Below, one piece after another: positions 1-8,922 of a DNA stretch of 64,000 nucleotides (position 1 is the stretch's first letter; each line of letters starts with the position of its first letter). This DNA comes from Sphingomonas sp. (GTDB taxonomy: Bacteria; Pseudomonadota; Alphaproteobacteria; Sphingomonadales; Sphingomonadaceae), in contig NZ_JAIXHL010000001.1 of assembly GCF_030145815.1 (NCBI RefSeq), positions 248,001-312,000 on the forward strand. Direction: 5' to 3'. The notes under the pieces were generated by a model, which ran no database searches, was not told the DNA's origin, and was given only the letters and a program-made list of their open reading frames with translations. A program made the translations under genes and the position numbers.

Positions 1-356
1 CGGATGCCGGTGAATTCGATCAGTGCGAGATCGCGGTCGCTGTCGATCGCGATCAGGCGGCCCTGAAACGACTTGTCGCCCTCTGACGGCACGACGCCGA
101 TCAGGACGTTGCCGGGATAGCGCTCCGCCGCCTCCACCACATGCGCGTTGGTCAGCACGCGATTGGGCGCGACGGCAAAGCCGCTGCCATGGCCGAACCC
201 GACGACCTCACCCTCGACCGTGGCGATGGTGACGATCCGCACTACGCCGCGCCCGGCGGCGGAAATGTCGTCGTCCGCGTGTGCGGGGCTGGCGGACAGC
301 CCGACGACCAGCGCAAGCGCCAGCAGCAGGCGGTGAAACAGAGTGATCGTCGGCAT
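1..356 (-). CDS. Trypsin-like serine protease, 3' part cut by window edge
   Basis: The first 118 residues of an exported trypsin-fold protease are visible; the rest lies beyond the window. A hydrophobic signal peptide covers about residues 7-27, ending PAHA. The motif TNAHVV carries the expected catalytic His (residue 72), and DSDRDLAL carries the expected Asp (residue 107 or 109), a spacing usual for S1C/HtrA-like proteases. The serine motif is not in view. ATG at 356 is the only start that gives a clean signal peptide. Its substrate and any PDZ domain cannot be judged. Confidence 0.75.
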   Translation of the reverse strand, partial: MPTITLFHRLLLALALVVGLSASPAHADDDISAAGRGVVRIVTIATVEGEVVGFGHGSGFAVAPNRVLTNAHVVEAAERYPGNVLIGVVPSEGDKSFQGRLIAIDSDRDLALIEFTGI

Positions 357-399
357 CACCCGCAGTCCTGCGCGAAACCGTGTGCCGCGCGCAAGCCCG

Positions 400-1986
400 C
401 TATTGCGCAGCAGGCTTGAGCGGTTTCGCGCCGTCGGCGGCTTCCTTCTTGGCCAGCAAGCGCACGAGCATTTCGCGCGGGGTCTCGCGGTCGATATCTT
501 CGCCCGCCTCGCGATATTGTTCCTGCACGCGTTCGCGCCGCCGCTTCTCCCGGTCGGTCTCGTCCGCGATGCCGAACGCGAGCGGGCCGATCGTCGCAAT
601 CGCTTCGTCGATCATGCCGCGCTGCTCGAAATCGGCGGCGACCATGTAGCGCAGCGTGCCTTCGCGCGGGATCAGAAACATCGCGTCGACCAGCGCATTC
701 TGAGCCGTTGCCGGGGGCAACATGCCGCGCCGCGAATAGCTCTCATAATAAGCGCGGGCGAAGCGCGGCTCGGTCGGGATCGCCTTCATTGCAACGGCGA
801 TGCGTGCCCGCGCGGCGGCCCAGGCCGCGTCGTCGGTCGATTTGGCCTTGACCAGCATGGACGTCTCGATCTCGCCCTTGAAGTAATTCGCCCACGGGTC
901 AGCCGGTTGGGTGGCGAGCCAGCGATCGGCCAGCGCCATCGCCGCCGCGTCGTTCCCGGCCAGATACTCGGCATCAATCAGGATCCGCCGCGCATAGGGA
1001 TCGTCGGGATAGGGTCGGGCAAGGTCGCGCACCCGGTCAGCAAAGCTCTGCACGCGCTTTGCCGCGACGCCCGAGCTGAGTGAGATCTGGATCGGAAGCA
1101 GCGCGTCCTCCGCCGGCGACAGGGGCCGCACGTCAATCGGTCCGACATCGAGATTTTCATAGCGGATCGCGGTCGCATCCAGCGTCGAGCGACGCGAATA
1201 GGCGCGGACTTCGCGATCGAGCGCGTCGATATCGCCGAACACCTTGAGCGCATCGCCAAAGGTCGCGCCGCGGCTGATCGCGGTGAGATAGGCGTTCAGC
1301 ATCTTGCGCCCTTCAGGAGTGCTGTTGAGGTAATGGACCGTGATCCAACCCTGCGAATAGACGGCAAAGCCAGGGCCGGGCTTGCGCGGATCCGGGTTCA
1401 TCAACTGGCGCAGCGGGACCCATTCCGACGTCCGCAGCGATGCCGCGCGGTCCTGCAGGAACAGGCCGAGCTTGACCACATTGGCGTCGTCGATCTCGAT
1501 CGCCCCGGCATAGTCGGCAAACCCTTCCGTGTACCAGGCGGGATAGGCCGTGGTGAAATATTGGAAGGTGAAATGGTGGGTCAGCTCATGCTGCAGAATC
1601 GCCTTGGCAGACAGGGTGAGACCGCGCTGGCGGCCATCGCTCGGCGCCCGCGCGCTGATCCGCGGCATGACCGTGAACGGGCCGCGCATGGTCGTGTTGT
1701 AATAGCCAGCCACGCCATACGTCGGGAACGGCAGTGTTTCCTGAACCTCCTCCGTGGTGCGCATGAAATAGACGGTGATCTTGACCGGCACCTCGCGCGG
1801 ACGCTTGGCGCCGGTCAGCGCCTGAAGGATTAGCCCGAATTTCTCCAGGTCGGCGACGCGCTTCTTGAGATCGTCCGCACTGCCCTCGCTATAGGCGATG
1901 AAATTGCGGGATTCGGCGCGGGTCCATTCCGCCTGCGCCGTCATCGGCGTGAGCAGGGCAAGCAGGATCAGCATATGGCGGAACAT
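400..1986 (-). CDS. Exported zincin-type metallopeptidase-like protein with TPR-like C-terminus (paralog 1)
   Basis: 528 residues. An N-terminal signal peptide ends near residue 19 (TAQA). HELTH (His133, Glu134, His137) and a downstream TEGFADY (Glu154) form the HExxH...E zinc site of gluzincin-like peptidase-MA proteins. The C-terminal half is alpha-helical and looks like TPR repeats. I start at ATG 1986 rather than the longer frame because AAGGGAG lies just upstream and the signal peptide begins there. It is the downstream member of a tandem pair with the gene at 2116-3720, which has the same architecture. A periplasmic role is inferred; the substrate is unknown. Confidence 0.8.
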   Translation of the reverse strand: MFRHMLILLALLTPMTAQAEWTRAESRNFIAYSEGSADDLKKRVADLEKFGLILQALTGAKRPREVPVKITVYFMRTTEEVQETLPFPTYGVAGYYNTTMRGPFTVMPRISARAPSDGRQRGLTLSAKAILQHELTHHFTFQYFTTAYPAWYTEGFADYAGAIEIDDANVVKLGLFLQDRAASLRTSEWVPLRQLMNPDPRKPGPGFAVYSQGWITVHYLNSTPEGRKMLNAYLTAISRGATFGDALKVFGDIDALDREVRAYSRRSTLDATAIRYENLDVGPIDVRPLSPAEDALLPIQISLSSGVAAKRVQSFADRVRDLARPYPDDPYARRILIDAEYLAGNDAAAMALADRWLATQPADPWANYFKGEIETSMLVKAKSTDDAAWAAARARIAVAMKAIPTEPRFARAYYESYSRRGMLPPATAQNALVDAMFLIPREGTLRYMVAADFEQRGMIDEAIATIGPLAFGIADETDREKRRRERVQEQYREAGEDIDRETPREMLVRLLAKKEAADGAKPLKPAAQ

Positions 1987-2115
1987 TGAATCGGCTCCCT
2001 TTTGACCGGAACCTAACCGATCGACCGGCACGGACAAGCGGGCATAGGCCACGCTCCATCGGTCGATCCAGCGCCGCCGCCATGCGCGCTGCGCACGGCC
2101 GCGGCGCTGGCATCG

Positions 2116-3720
2116 TCAGCCGCGCCGTTTGTCTTCCGGATCGCGATAGTTCGGATCGGCGAGATAGGGCTGCAGCTTGGCCATCGCCCCGGCAAGGTCA
2201 TTCTTGTCGATCAGGTCGATCAGTTTGTTCGCGACGGATTTGCCGGTTCCGTGCGGGTTGTAGGCAATGACCTGCAACGCCGAGCGGGCGGCCTTGGGAT
2301 CGTTGCGGCCCAGCATCACATAGGCCACGTCAAACAGCAGCGTGCGATCGTGCGGCACGAATTCGGCCGCCTGCAGCAGCCCCTCCTCAGCATTTTTGGT
2401 CGGCCGTTCGCCTGCGGCCAGGAAGCTGCGATAATAGTGCAGCAGCGGCTCGGCATCATAGGGGTCCGCCTTGTTCGCGCCGACGAACCATGACCGCGCC
2501 TCGCGCCAGATCTTGACGTCGGTCGTCTTGGCCGCCCGGGCGAGTTCGAGCTTTGCGAGGCCGAGATAGATCAGCCCCTTGGTCGATTTGGGATTGGCGT
2601 CCACGACGCGCTGTGCTGCGGCAGCGGCCTCGGCATATTTCTTCGCGTCATAAGCGGCTTCCGCCAGGACAAGCTGAGCAGCGGGGTCATTGGGATAGGG
2701 CGCGGCGGCGCGGACGGCAGCCTCATAGACTTTAGGCGCCTCATTCTCCGAAACCCCGGCCTTTGAGCGGATGCGAACCGACATCGTCGCGGCTTCCGCC
2801 GGCGAGAGCTTGCGCATCACCGGCGCTGCAGTGTTTAGCGACGCTGCCGGGACGGCGAACACCGTGCGGCTCTTGGCATTGAGATAGCGCTGCATCTCGC
2901 CGGCTAGCGAATCGACATTGCCGAACGCAGCGACCGCTTTTTCCAGCGGCTCGCCGCGGTTCACCGCGCTGATGTAATCGCCGATCAGCTTGGGCCCGCC
3001 GGGCGCAAAGGTGAAATAATGCGTCGCGAGCCAGCCATAGGCATAGATATGCGAAACCTGGCATCCGCCCAGTTTGCGCAGGTCCGAGGTCCGCAACACC
3101 AGCCCGACCGAGCACGCATCGGTATATTCGAAGTTTGCCGCGCGGTAGAGCGGGATGCGGCCAAAGCGCACGCTACCATCGGGCAGGTCTTCGGCCGTGG
3201 CGTGGAACTCGGCAAAGCCTTCGGTCAGCCACATCGGCAGGGCGGCGGCGCTGAAATTGTTGAACATGAAGTGGTGGCCATATTCATGGCGCAGCACCTG
3301 GGTCGGGTTCAGCTCGAAGCGTTCGTCCACCCGCATCCGCGATCCGGGGTTGGGCTTGCTCCCCTCCTTGATCGTGAAGGCGACCGAACCGCCAGCGCGC
3401 GGAATATAGAAACCGGCGGCACCATCGCGGCCAAGATCGGCCATCGAACTGATGCCGGGCAGCATGTAGATGGTGACGCGATCGACCGGCGCGATCTCGC
3501 GGTCCTCGACGTTGCGGAATTTGCGCATCGCCAAATCGAAGCGTTCGAGCGCAGCGGTATAGCGTTCGATGAACTTGGGATCGTCATTGGCATAGAGCAC
3601 GAAATGCTTGGTACTGGCCTCATACCATTCCGCCGATGCGGTGGCGGGAATGAGGAATAGCGCTGCGCACACTGCGCCGCGCAACGCGGCGCGAACGCCG
3701 CGAATGGAAAGAAGCGACAT
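2116..3720 (-). CDS. Exported zincin-type metallopeptidase-like protein with TPR-like C-terminus (paralog 2)
   Basis: 534 residues, same layout as its downstream neighbour: signal peptide to about residue 30 (ATASA), an EWYEASTKHF-type start of the mature protein, then HEYGHH (His145, Glu146, His149) and LTEGFAEF (Glu167) as a complete HExxH...E zinc site, followed by helical TPR-like repeats from about residue 320. ATG 3720 has a GGGGG Shine-Dalgarno six bases upstream; a GTG codon directly before it is less well placed. About 130 bp separate the two paralogs. Diverged sequence but conserved motifs suggest an old duplication with both copies active. Confidence 0.8.
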   Translation of the reverse strand: MSLLSIRGVRAALRGAVCAALFLIPATASAEWYEASTKHFVLYANDDPKFIERYTAALERFDLAMRKFRNVEDREIAPVDRVTIYMLPGISSMADLGRDGAAGFYIPRAGGSVAFTIKEGSKPNPGSRMRVDERFELNPTQVLRHEYGHHFMFNNFSAAALPMWLTEGFAEFHATAEDLPDGSVRFGRIPLYRAANFEYTDACSVGLVLRTSDLRKLGGCQVSHIYAYGWLATHYFTFAPGGPKLIGDYISAVNRGEPLEKAVAAFGNVDSLAGEMQRYLNAKSRTVFAVPAASLNTAAPVMRKLSPAEAATMSVRIRSKAGVSENEAPKVYEAAVRAAAPYPNDPAAQLVLAEAAYDAKKYAEAAAAAQRVVDANPKSTKGLIYLGLAKLELARAAKTTDVKIWREARSWFVGANKADPYDAEPLLHYYRSFLAAGERPTKNAEEGLLQAAEFVPHDRTLLFDVAYVMLGRNDPKAARSALQVIAYNPHGTGKSVANKLIDLIDKNDLAGAMAKLQPYLADPNYRDPEDKRRG

Positions 3721-3795
3721 CACGAACCCCCTATTGTTCGATCGGTCGATGCTAACGCGCCGAAACCGGATGTCGAGACGTTACGCGCGTAACGA

Positions 3796-5961
3796 TCACA
3801 GGAAGTTGTAGGGATCGACATCCACCACCACGCGCACCTTTGCCGGCCAGTCGAGTGCGCCGAGCCAGTCGCGGATGACGTCCTGCACATCCAGCGCGCG
3901 GCGGGCGTGGACCAGCAGGCGGAAGCGGTGGCGGCCCCGCAGCATCGCGAGCGGGGCGGGGGCCGGACCGAACACCTGCATCGCCTCCACCTGCGGCGCG
4001 CTGCGGCCGATCAAGCGGGCGGTGTCGAGCGCGGCGTCCTTGTCCTCGCTCGACACGATGATCGCGGCGAAGCGCCCAAAGGGTGGCGCGCCGGCCTCCC
4101 GCCGCGCTTCGGTCTCGGCGGCGTAGAAGCCCTCGGCATCGCCGCTGACCAAGGCGCGCATCACCGGCGCCTTGGGGCTGTGCGTCTGGATCAGGACATG
4201 GCCGGGTTTCTCGCCGCGCCCGGCGCGCCCCGCGACCTGACAGATCTGCTGGAAGCTGCGTTCCGCCGCGCGCAAATCGCCGCCCTCCAGGCCGAGATCG
4301 GCGTCGACCACGCCGACCAAGGTGAGGTTGGGGAAGTGATAGCCCTTGGTCACCAGCTGCGTGCCGACGACGATGTCGATGTCGCCCGCCTCCATCCGCG
4401 CGACGAACTCCGCCGCCTTGGCTGGGGACCAGATCGTGTCGCTGGTGACAATGGCGGTCTTGGCGTCCGGGAACAGCGCGGCGACCTCATCCGCGATACG
4501 TTCGACGCCCGGGCCGCACGCGACCAGGCTGTCCTCGCTGTCGCATTCGGGGCAGGCGCGCGGGGTGGGGATGGTGTGGCCGCAATGGTGACAGGCGAGA
4601 CGGTTGATCAGGCGATGCTCGACCATCCACGCGGTACAATTGGGGCATTGGAAGCGATGCCCGCAGGTGCGGCACAGTGTCAGCGGGGCATAGCCGCGGC
4701 GGTTGAGGAACAGCAGCACCTGTTCCTTGCGCTCCAGCGTCGCGTCGATGGCGCGGACCAGCTTGGGGGCGAGCCAGCGGCCGCGCATCGGCGGGTCGGC
4801 GAGCAGATCGATCGCTTCGATCGCTGGCATCTCGGCCACGCCATAGCGGCCGGGCAGCTTGAGTTCGGTATAGCGGCCCAGCGCAACCTGTTGCCGGGTT
4901 TCGATTGCCGGGGTGGCGCTGGCGAGCACCACCGGACACCCCTCGAAATGCCCGCGCATCACCGCGACGTCGCGCGCGTGATAATGGACGCCCTCCTCCT
5001 GCTTGAAGCTGGTCTCGTGCGCCTCGTCGACCACGATCAGGCCGAGATTGGGGTAGGGCAGGAAGAGGGATGAGCGCGCGCCGACGGTGACCAGCGCTTC
5101 GCCATTGGCAATGGCGCGCCAAGCGCGGCGACGTTGCGACTGACGTAGCCCCGAGTGCCAGGCGACCGGCTCGACCCCGAAGCGGGCGTGGAAGCGTTTG
5201 AGGAATGGCTCGGTCAGCGCGATTTCGGGGAGCATCACCAATGTCTGGCGACCCGCGCGGATCGCTTCGGCGACCGCTTCGAAATAGACTTCGGTCTTGC
5301 CCGATCCGGTGACGCCGTCGAGCAGGAAGGGCTGGAATTCCCCGTCGCGCACTGCGGTGCGGAGCGTTGTCGCAGCGTCGGTCTGTGCATCCGACAATTC
5401 GGGCGGGCCGAATGCCGGGTCGGGCGCGGGATAGGGGGTGTCGAGCGCGACCGTCACCCCTCGGATCGCGCCGACCTTGACCAGCCCGCGGATCACCCCG
5501 TCCGACACATCAGCGATCGTTGCGAGTTCGCGGATCAGGCCCTGTCGGTCGCCGATCCGCTCGAGCGCCTGTTCGCGCTGCGCGGTCATGCGTGACGGCA
5601 CTTCGCCGGTCGCGCGATATTCGACGATGGTCTTGCCGCCCTCCAGCGCCGAGGTCGAGCTGAGCGCCATGCGCAGCACCGAGGCGAGCGGGGCGAGATA
5701 ATAGTTGGCGGTCCATTCGACCAACCGACGCAGCGGCGCGGGGATCGGCGGCGCATCGGCAACGGCGAGCAGGTTGCGCAGCCGGTTGTCGCCAATCTCC
5801 TCGGTCGGCAGCCGTTCGGATTCCCACACCACGCCGATCAGCTGGCGCGGCCCCAGCGGCGCGACGACGATCGACCCCGGCTCGACCGTCATTCCCCGGG
5901 GAACGCGATAGTCGAGCGGGCCGAGCGCTGAGTTGAGGACGATGACACGGGCGCGGGACAT
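3796..5961 (-). CDS. priA: Primosomal protein N' (replication restart helicase PriA)
   Basis: 721 residues, normal PriA length. PriA is the 3'-5' helicase that reloads the replisome at stalled forks. The N-terminal DNA-binding region is followed by Walker A (GVTGSGKTE, about 216-224), the DEAH box (VDEAHE, 311-316), the SATP motif, and an inserted zinc-binding domain with paired cysteines at 430-473 (CRTCGH, CPNC, CHHCGH, CPEC). The C-terminal helicase lobe contains VAGRAGR. The long frame continues upstream, but ATG 5961 gives the family N-terminus (MSRARVIVLN). It is divergent from the small exported protein at 6029. Confidence 0.96.
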   Translation of the reverse strand: MSRARVIVLNSALGPLDYRVPRGMTVEPGSIVVAPLGPRQLIGVVWESERLPTEEIGDNRLRNLLAVADAPPIPAPLRRLVEWTANYYLAPLASVLRMALSSTSALEGGKTIVEYRATGEVPSRMTAQREQALERIGDRQGLIRELATIADVSDGVIRGLVKVGAIRGVTVALDTPYPAPDPAFGPPELSDAQTDAATTLRTAVRDGEFQPFLLDGVTGSGKTEVYFEAVAEAIRAGRQTLVMLPEIALTEPFLKRFHARFGVEPVAWHSGLRQSQRRRAWRAIANGEALVTVGARSSLFLPYPNLGLIVVDEAHETSFKQEEGVHYHARDVAVMRGHFEGCPVVLASATPAIETRQQVALGRYTELKLPGRYGVAEMPAIEAIDLLADPPMRGRWLAPKLVRAIDATLERKEQVLLFLNRRGYAPLTLCRTCGHRFQCPNCTAWMVEHRLINRLACHHCGHTIPTPRACPECDSEDSLVACGPGVERIADEVAALFPDAKTAIVTSDTIWSPAKAAEFVARMEAGDIDIVVGTQLVTKGYHFPNLTLVGVVDADLGLEGGDLRAAERSFQQICQVAGRAGRGEKPGHVLIQTHSPKAPVMRALVSGDAEGFYAAETEARREAGAPPFGRFAAIIVSSEDKDAALDTARLIGRSAPQVEAMQVFGPAPAPLAMLRGRHRFRLLVHARRALDVQDVIRDWLGALDWPAKVRVVVDVDPYNFL

Positions 5962-6028
5962 GTACGACCCATATCGGCATTCCCGAGTCTGTAGGAAAGC
6001 GGTATCGCACCGACAAAGGAGATCGCCG

Positions 6029-6466
6029 ATGTTCCTCGCCGCCGCCCTGCTGCTGCAAGCCACCCCGCAATGCACCGCAACCGATACGGCGCTGCCCGCC
6101 AATCTGTCGGGTTGGACTGCTCCCGCTGACGGGTTCGGGGTCAACAAGGCGGTGATGCTGGACGCGGGCGATGTCGCGAAGCTGCCCAGTTTTCCTGCGG
6201 AGGTAAAGCCGGGCGGTGCAGTGATGATCGGCTTTCGGATCAAGACCGCGGGGCGCTACGGCATCGCGCTCGACCAGCGTGGCTGGGTCGACGTGGTGCT
6301 GAGTGTTGCCGGCGGCGAGGCGCTAAAATCGACCGTCCATGGCCATGGTCCGGATTGTTCGTCGATCCGCAAGATCGTGCGCTTCGACCTCCAGCCCGGA
6401 ATCTACCGGCTTTATGTCACCGGGTTGGCGACGCCCTCCGTCAAAGTGATGCTCGTCGCGCCTTAG
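6029..6466 (+). CDS. Small exported protein, beta-rich, unknown function
   Basis: 145 residues. ATG 6029 is preceded by AAAGGAGA at ideal distance. The N-terminus (MFLAAALLLQA) is a short signal peptide, and two cysteines follow at the mature start and mid-protein (GPDCSS). The C-terminal part alternates hydrophobic residues and ends in a strand-like segment resembling PPC-type beta-sandwich domains; that resemblance is weak and inferred. It is divergent from priA and overlaps the convergent gene downstream by four bases, their stop codons lying within one another. I do not recognise the family. Confidence 0.72.
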   Translation: MFLAAALLLQATPQCTATDTALPANLSGWTAPADGFGVNKAVMLDAGDVAKLPSFPAEVKPGGAVMIGFRIKTAGRYGIALDQRGWVDVVLSVAGGEALKSTVHGHGPDCSSIRKIVRFDLQPGIYRLYVTGLATPSVKVMLVAP

Positions 6467-7128
6467 AGCTTGACGGCAAGGCCGAGTGTCAGGGCATGCT
6501 CCATCCGGTCCGGCGCGGTGCGGTTGAAGCGATATTGGTTGAGGTAGCCGACTGCCGCGTCAACCTTGCCGGTCAGCGGAAAGCCGATCTCGACGAAATT
6601 GCGCATCCGCTCATGCCCGGCGCGTTGGCCGAAATCGGTGGTGTTGAGGTTGAAATAGCTTTCATGCCCCAGCTCCAGATCGACCGTGTCGCTTAGCGGC
6701 AGGGTGTAGCTGATCTCGGGGCGGACGCGGTGGCCGACATCGTCGCCATCGCTGCGAAACCGTTGTTCGAGCCGGATGCGACCGCTGAGCGCGCCCTTGC
6801 CCAGGGTGAGATCCGGGAAACCCAGTTCCTGTCGCGGGCGCCACTCTGTGTTGTCGACGCGACCGTCCTCGACCGCAACGACGCGGTTCAGGCCGCCGGT
6901 CAGCTTGAAGCCACCGCCGATATCGACGCCGATCTTGGCGACATACTGGCTTTCATACAGGCCACCGTCGGCATTCCCCAGCCGCTGATTGGTCTCGAGC
7001 TCAAGGTCGACGCCATCCGACAAAGCGGTTTCCGCCGAGAGCTTGATCCACAGCTGCTCGTCCTCGACCTGCGCGTGGGCAGCGGGGGTGGCGGCGGCGA
7101 AGAGCAATGCGCAGGCCAGGAATCGCAA
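6463..7128 (-). CDS. DUF2490-like outer-membrane beta-barrel protein
   Basis: 221 residues. The signal peptide ends at HAQ, the mature start is VEDEQLWIKL, and the amphipathic strands (GFKLTGGLNRVV, RPEISYTLPL, LELGHESYFNL) end in a hydrophobic LALTLGLAVKL, as in small barrels of the DUF2490 type. The start is decided by the ribosome site: GGAG lies nine bases before a TTG at 7128, giving a compact signal peptide. An upstream TTG at 7143 would overlap the SD and is less likely; no ATG is available. Probably outer membrane; transport or structural role unknown. Confidence 0.72.
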   Translation of the reverse strand: MRFLACALLFAAATPAAHAQVEDEQLWIKLSAETALSDGVDLELETNQRLGNADGGLYESQYVAKIGVDIGGGFKLTGGLNRVVAVEDGRVDNTEWRPRQELGFPDLTLGKGALSGRIRLEQRFRSDGDDVGHRVRPEISYTLPLSDTVDLELGHESYFNLNTTDFGQRAGHERMRNFVEIGFPLTGKVDAAVGYLNQYRFNRTAPDRMEHALTLGLAVKL

Positions 7129-7262
7129 CGTCGTCGTCTCCAAAGGGTGCCGCAGCGCGATGCGGCGCGTATAAGCGCCCCGATTCGACGCCGCAGCGCC
7201 CGTAGCACAGGCGCCCGTGAATTGGCGTCATCAAAACGTCATATGCGCGCAAAGGAATTGTC

Positions 7263-7916
7263 ATGAAGTTTTTCGCCGACACCGCCGACACCAACGATAT
7301 TCGCGAGCTGGCGGATGCCGGGCTGCTCGATGGCGTGACCACCAACCCGTCGCTGATCCACAAGGCGGGGCGCAACTTCCTGGAGGTCGTCGCTGAGATT
7401 TGCGAGATCGTGGACGGCCCGGTGTCGGCCGAGGTCGTCGCGCTCGATTATGACGGGATGATGCGCGAGGCGGAGATCGTGCGGAAGATCGCCGACAATG
7501 TCGCGGTCAAGCTGCCGCTGACGATCGAGGGGCTGAAGGCATGCAAGGCGCTGACCAGCGACGGGACGATGGTCAATGTGACTTTGTGCTTCTCGGCGAA
7601 TCAGGCGTTGCTCGCCGCGAAGGCCGGGGCGACCTTCATTTCGCCGTTCGTCGGGCGGCATGACGATATCGGGTTCGACGGGATGGACCTGATCGGCGAC
7701 ATCCGCCTGATCTACGATAACTATGCGTTCGAGACCGAGATCCTGGTCGCCAGCGTGCGCCACCCGATCCACATCCTTGAGGCCGCCAAGCTGGGCGCCG
7801 ATGTGATGACCGCGCCGCCGACGGTGATCCGCCAGCTGGTCAAGCATCCGCTGACCGACAAGGGGATCGAGGGCTTTCTGTCCGACTGGGCCAAGACGGG
7901 ACAGACGATCGCCTGA
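7263..7916 (+). CDS. fsa: Fructose-6-phosphate aldolase / transaldolase (TalC/FSA family)
   Basis: 217 residues, the short single-domain form of transaldolase. The fold begins with [18 protein letters not shown] is the family signature and Lys83 in VAVKLPLT is the Schiff-base lysine. Such enzymes are annotated either as transaldolase (pentose phosphate pathway) or fructose-6-phosphate aldolase; sequence inspection alone does not separate the two. The SD AAGGAA precedes ATG 7263. A strong bidirectional terminator follows the gene, so it is probably monocistronic. Confidence 0.92.
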   Translation: MKFFADTADTNDIRELADAGLLDGVTTNPSLIHKAGRNFLEVVAEICEIVDGPVSAEVVALDYDGMMREAEIVRKIADNVAVKLPLTIEGLKACKALTSDGTMVNVTLCFSANQALLAAKAGATFISPFVGRHDDIGFDGMDLIGDIRLIYDNYAFETEILVASVRHPIHILEAAKLGADVMTAPPTVIRQLVKHPLTDKGIEGFLSDWAKTGQTIA

Positions 7917-7934
7917 TTGCGACCGCGTGAGTTG

Positions 7935-7973
7935 AAAAAGGGCCGCCCCGGGATGCCGGGGCGGCCCTTCTTC
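7935..7973. terminator. Strong bidirectional rho-independent terminator
   Basis: A perfect 12-bp GC stem (7940-7951 with 7956-7967) closes on the loop GATG. It is flanked by AAAAA on the left and a T-rich TTCTT on the right, so it can act for the aldolase gene on the plus strand and for the hydrolase gene ending at 7981 on the minus strand. Confidence 0.9.
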
Positions 7974-7980
7974 GTTGGCG

Positions 7981-8889
7981 TCACTCGGCGAGGAATGCTT
8001 TCACCTCCGCCGCGAAGCGCTGAGGCTGGTCGAGCATGATGAAGTGGTAGCTGTCGGGGACCGCGACCAGCTTGGCCGGGGTGCCGGCATAAGCGGGTTC
8101 CCACACGGCCCTGGCCTGCGCCTCGCCCATTCCGGCGGCGTAGAGGATGGTGAAGGCCTTGGCCGTGACCTTGCCCAGTTCCGGGCCGATATCGGTGACG
8201 ATATCCTCGTACAGTGCCTGGGCGACGGCGCGCTGGTCGGCCTTGAGGCCCCAATTGGCGACCTTGATCCGGCCCTCGGGGGTGTTTGACCAGATGCCAC
8301 CGGGGTCGCTGGTGACGACGGGCATCGTCTTCATCCGATCGGCTCCCGCGACGGTCATGGCGCGGAGCTGCTCGGCGCGCGGCGCGATGCTCGCCGGAGT
8401 GGCGGCGGGGTCGAACAACCTGCCGAAGAACGGCAATGTGTCCACGACCAGCAAGCGACCGACGCGGCCGGGGTGGCGGGCGGCGAGCATCATGCCGATC
8501 AGCCCGCCATAGCTGTGGCCGATCACGGCGGGCCGCTTGGCACCGCGCTTGGCGGCATCGGCGAGGATGTCGGCGATGATGCCGTCAGTCATGCCGGACT
8601 TGCCATTGTCGCCCAGCGCATCACCGCCAAAGCCGTTGACCTGGACCAGCAGCACCTGTCGCTCCTTCGCCAGATCCGGGGCGATGCCGTCCCACACGTC
8701 GCGGGGGCTGGACAGGCCGGGAATGAGATAGACCGGCTCGCGGCCTTTCTTCGCTTCGCCAAGGGCGACGATGGAAATATGTGCCATCCGCTGTTCGGCG
8801 GAGGCGGCTTGTGGCGCGGTCTGTGCGGTGCTGGCTGCGGGAGCAGCGGCGACGGCGATCAGGGCTGCCGTGAAGAAACGAATGATCAT
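7981..8889 (-). CDS. Exported alpha/beta hydrolase
   Basis: 302 residues with a signal peptide (cleavage near residue 22). The alpha/beta-hydrolase core shows PVYLIPGLSSP as oxyanion strand, the nucleophile elbow GHSYGG (Ser126) and a late His in the PDSYHFIMLDQP segment. ATG 8889 has GAGGAG upstream. It is the last gene of the minus-strand operon beginning at 10664 and lies 33 bases after the second hydrolase. Substrate unknown; probably periplasmic. The operon context with an HTH regulator suggests co-regulation of the two hydrolases. Confidence 0.85.
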   Translation of the reverse strand: MIIRFFTAALIAVAAAPAASTAQTAPQAASAEQRMAHISIVALGEAKKGREPVYLIPGLSSPRDVWDGIAPDLAKERQVLLVQVNGFGGDALGDNGKSGMTDGIIADILADAAKRGAKRPAVIGHSYGGLIGMMLAARHPGRVGRLLVVDTLPFFGRLFDPAATPASIAPRAEQLRAMTVAGADRMKTMPVVTSDPGGIWSNTPEGRIKVANWGLKADQRAVAQALYEDIVTDIGPELGKVTAKAFTILYAAGMGEAQARAVWEPAYAGTPAKLVAVPDSYHFIMLDQPQRFAAEVKAFLAE

Positions 8890-8922
8890 GTCGAGACTCC
8901 TCGAAATCGAAATTGGAGTATT

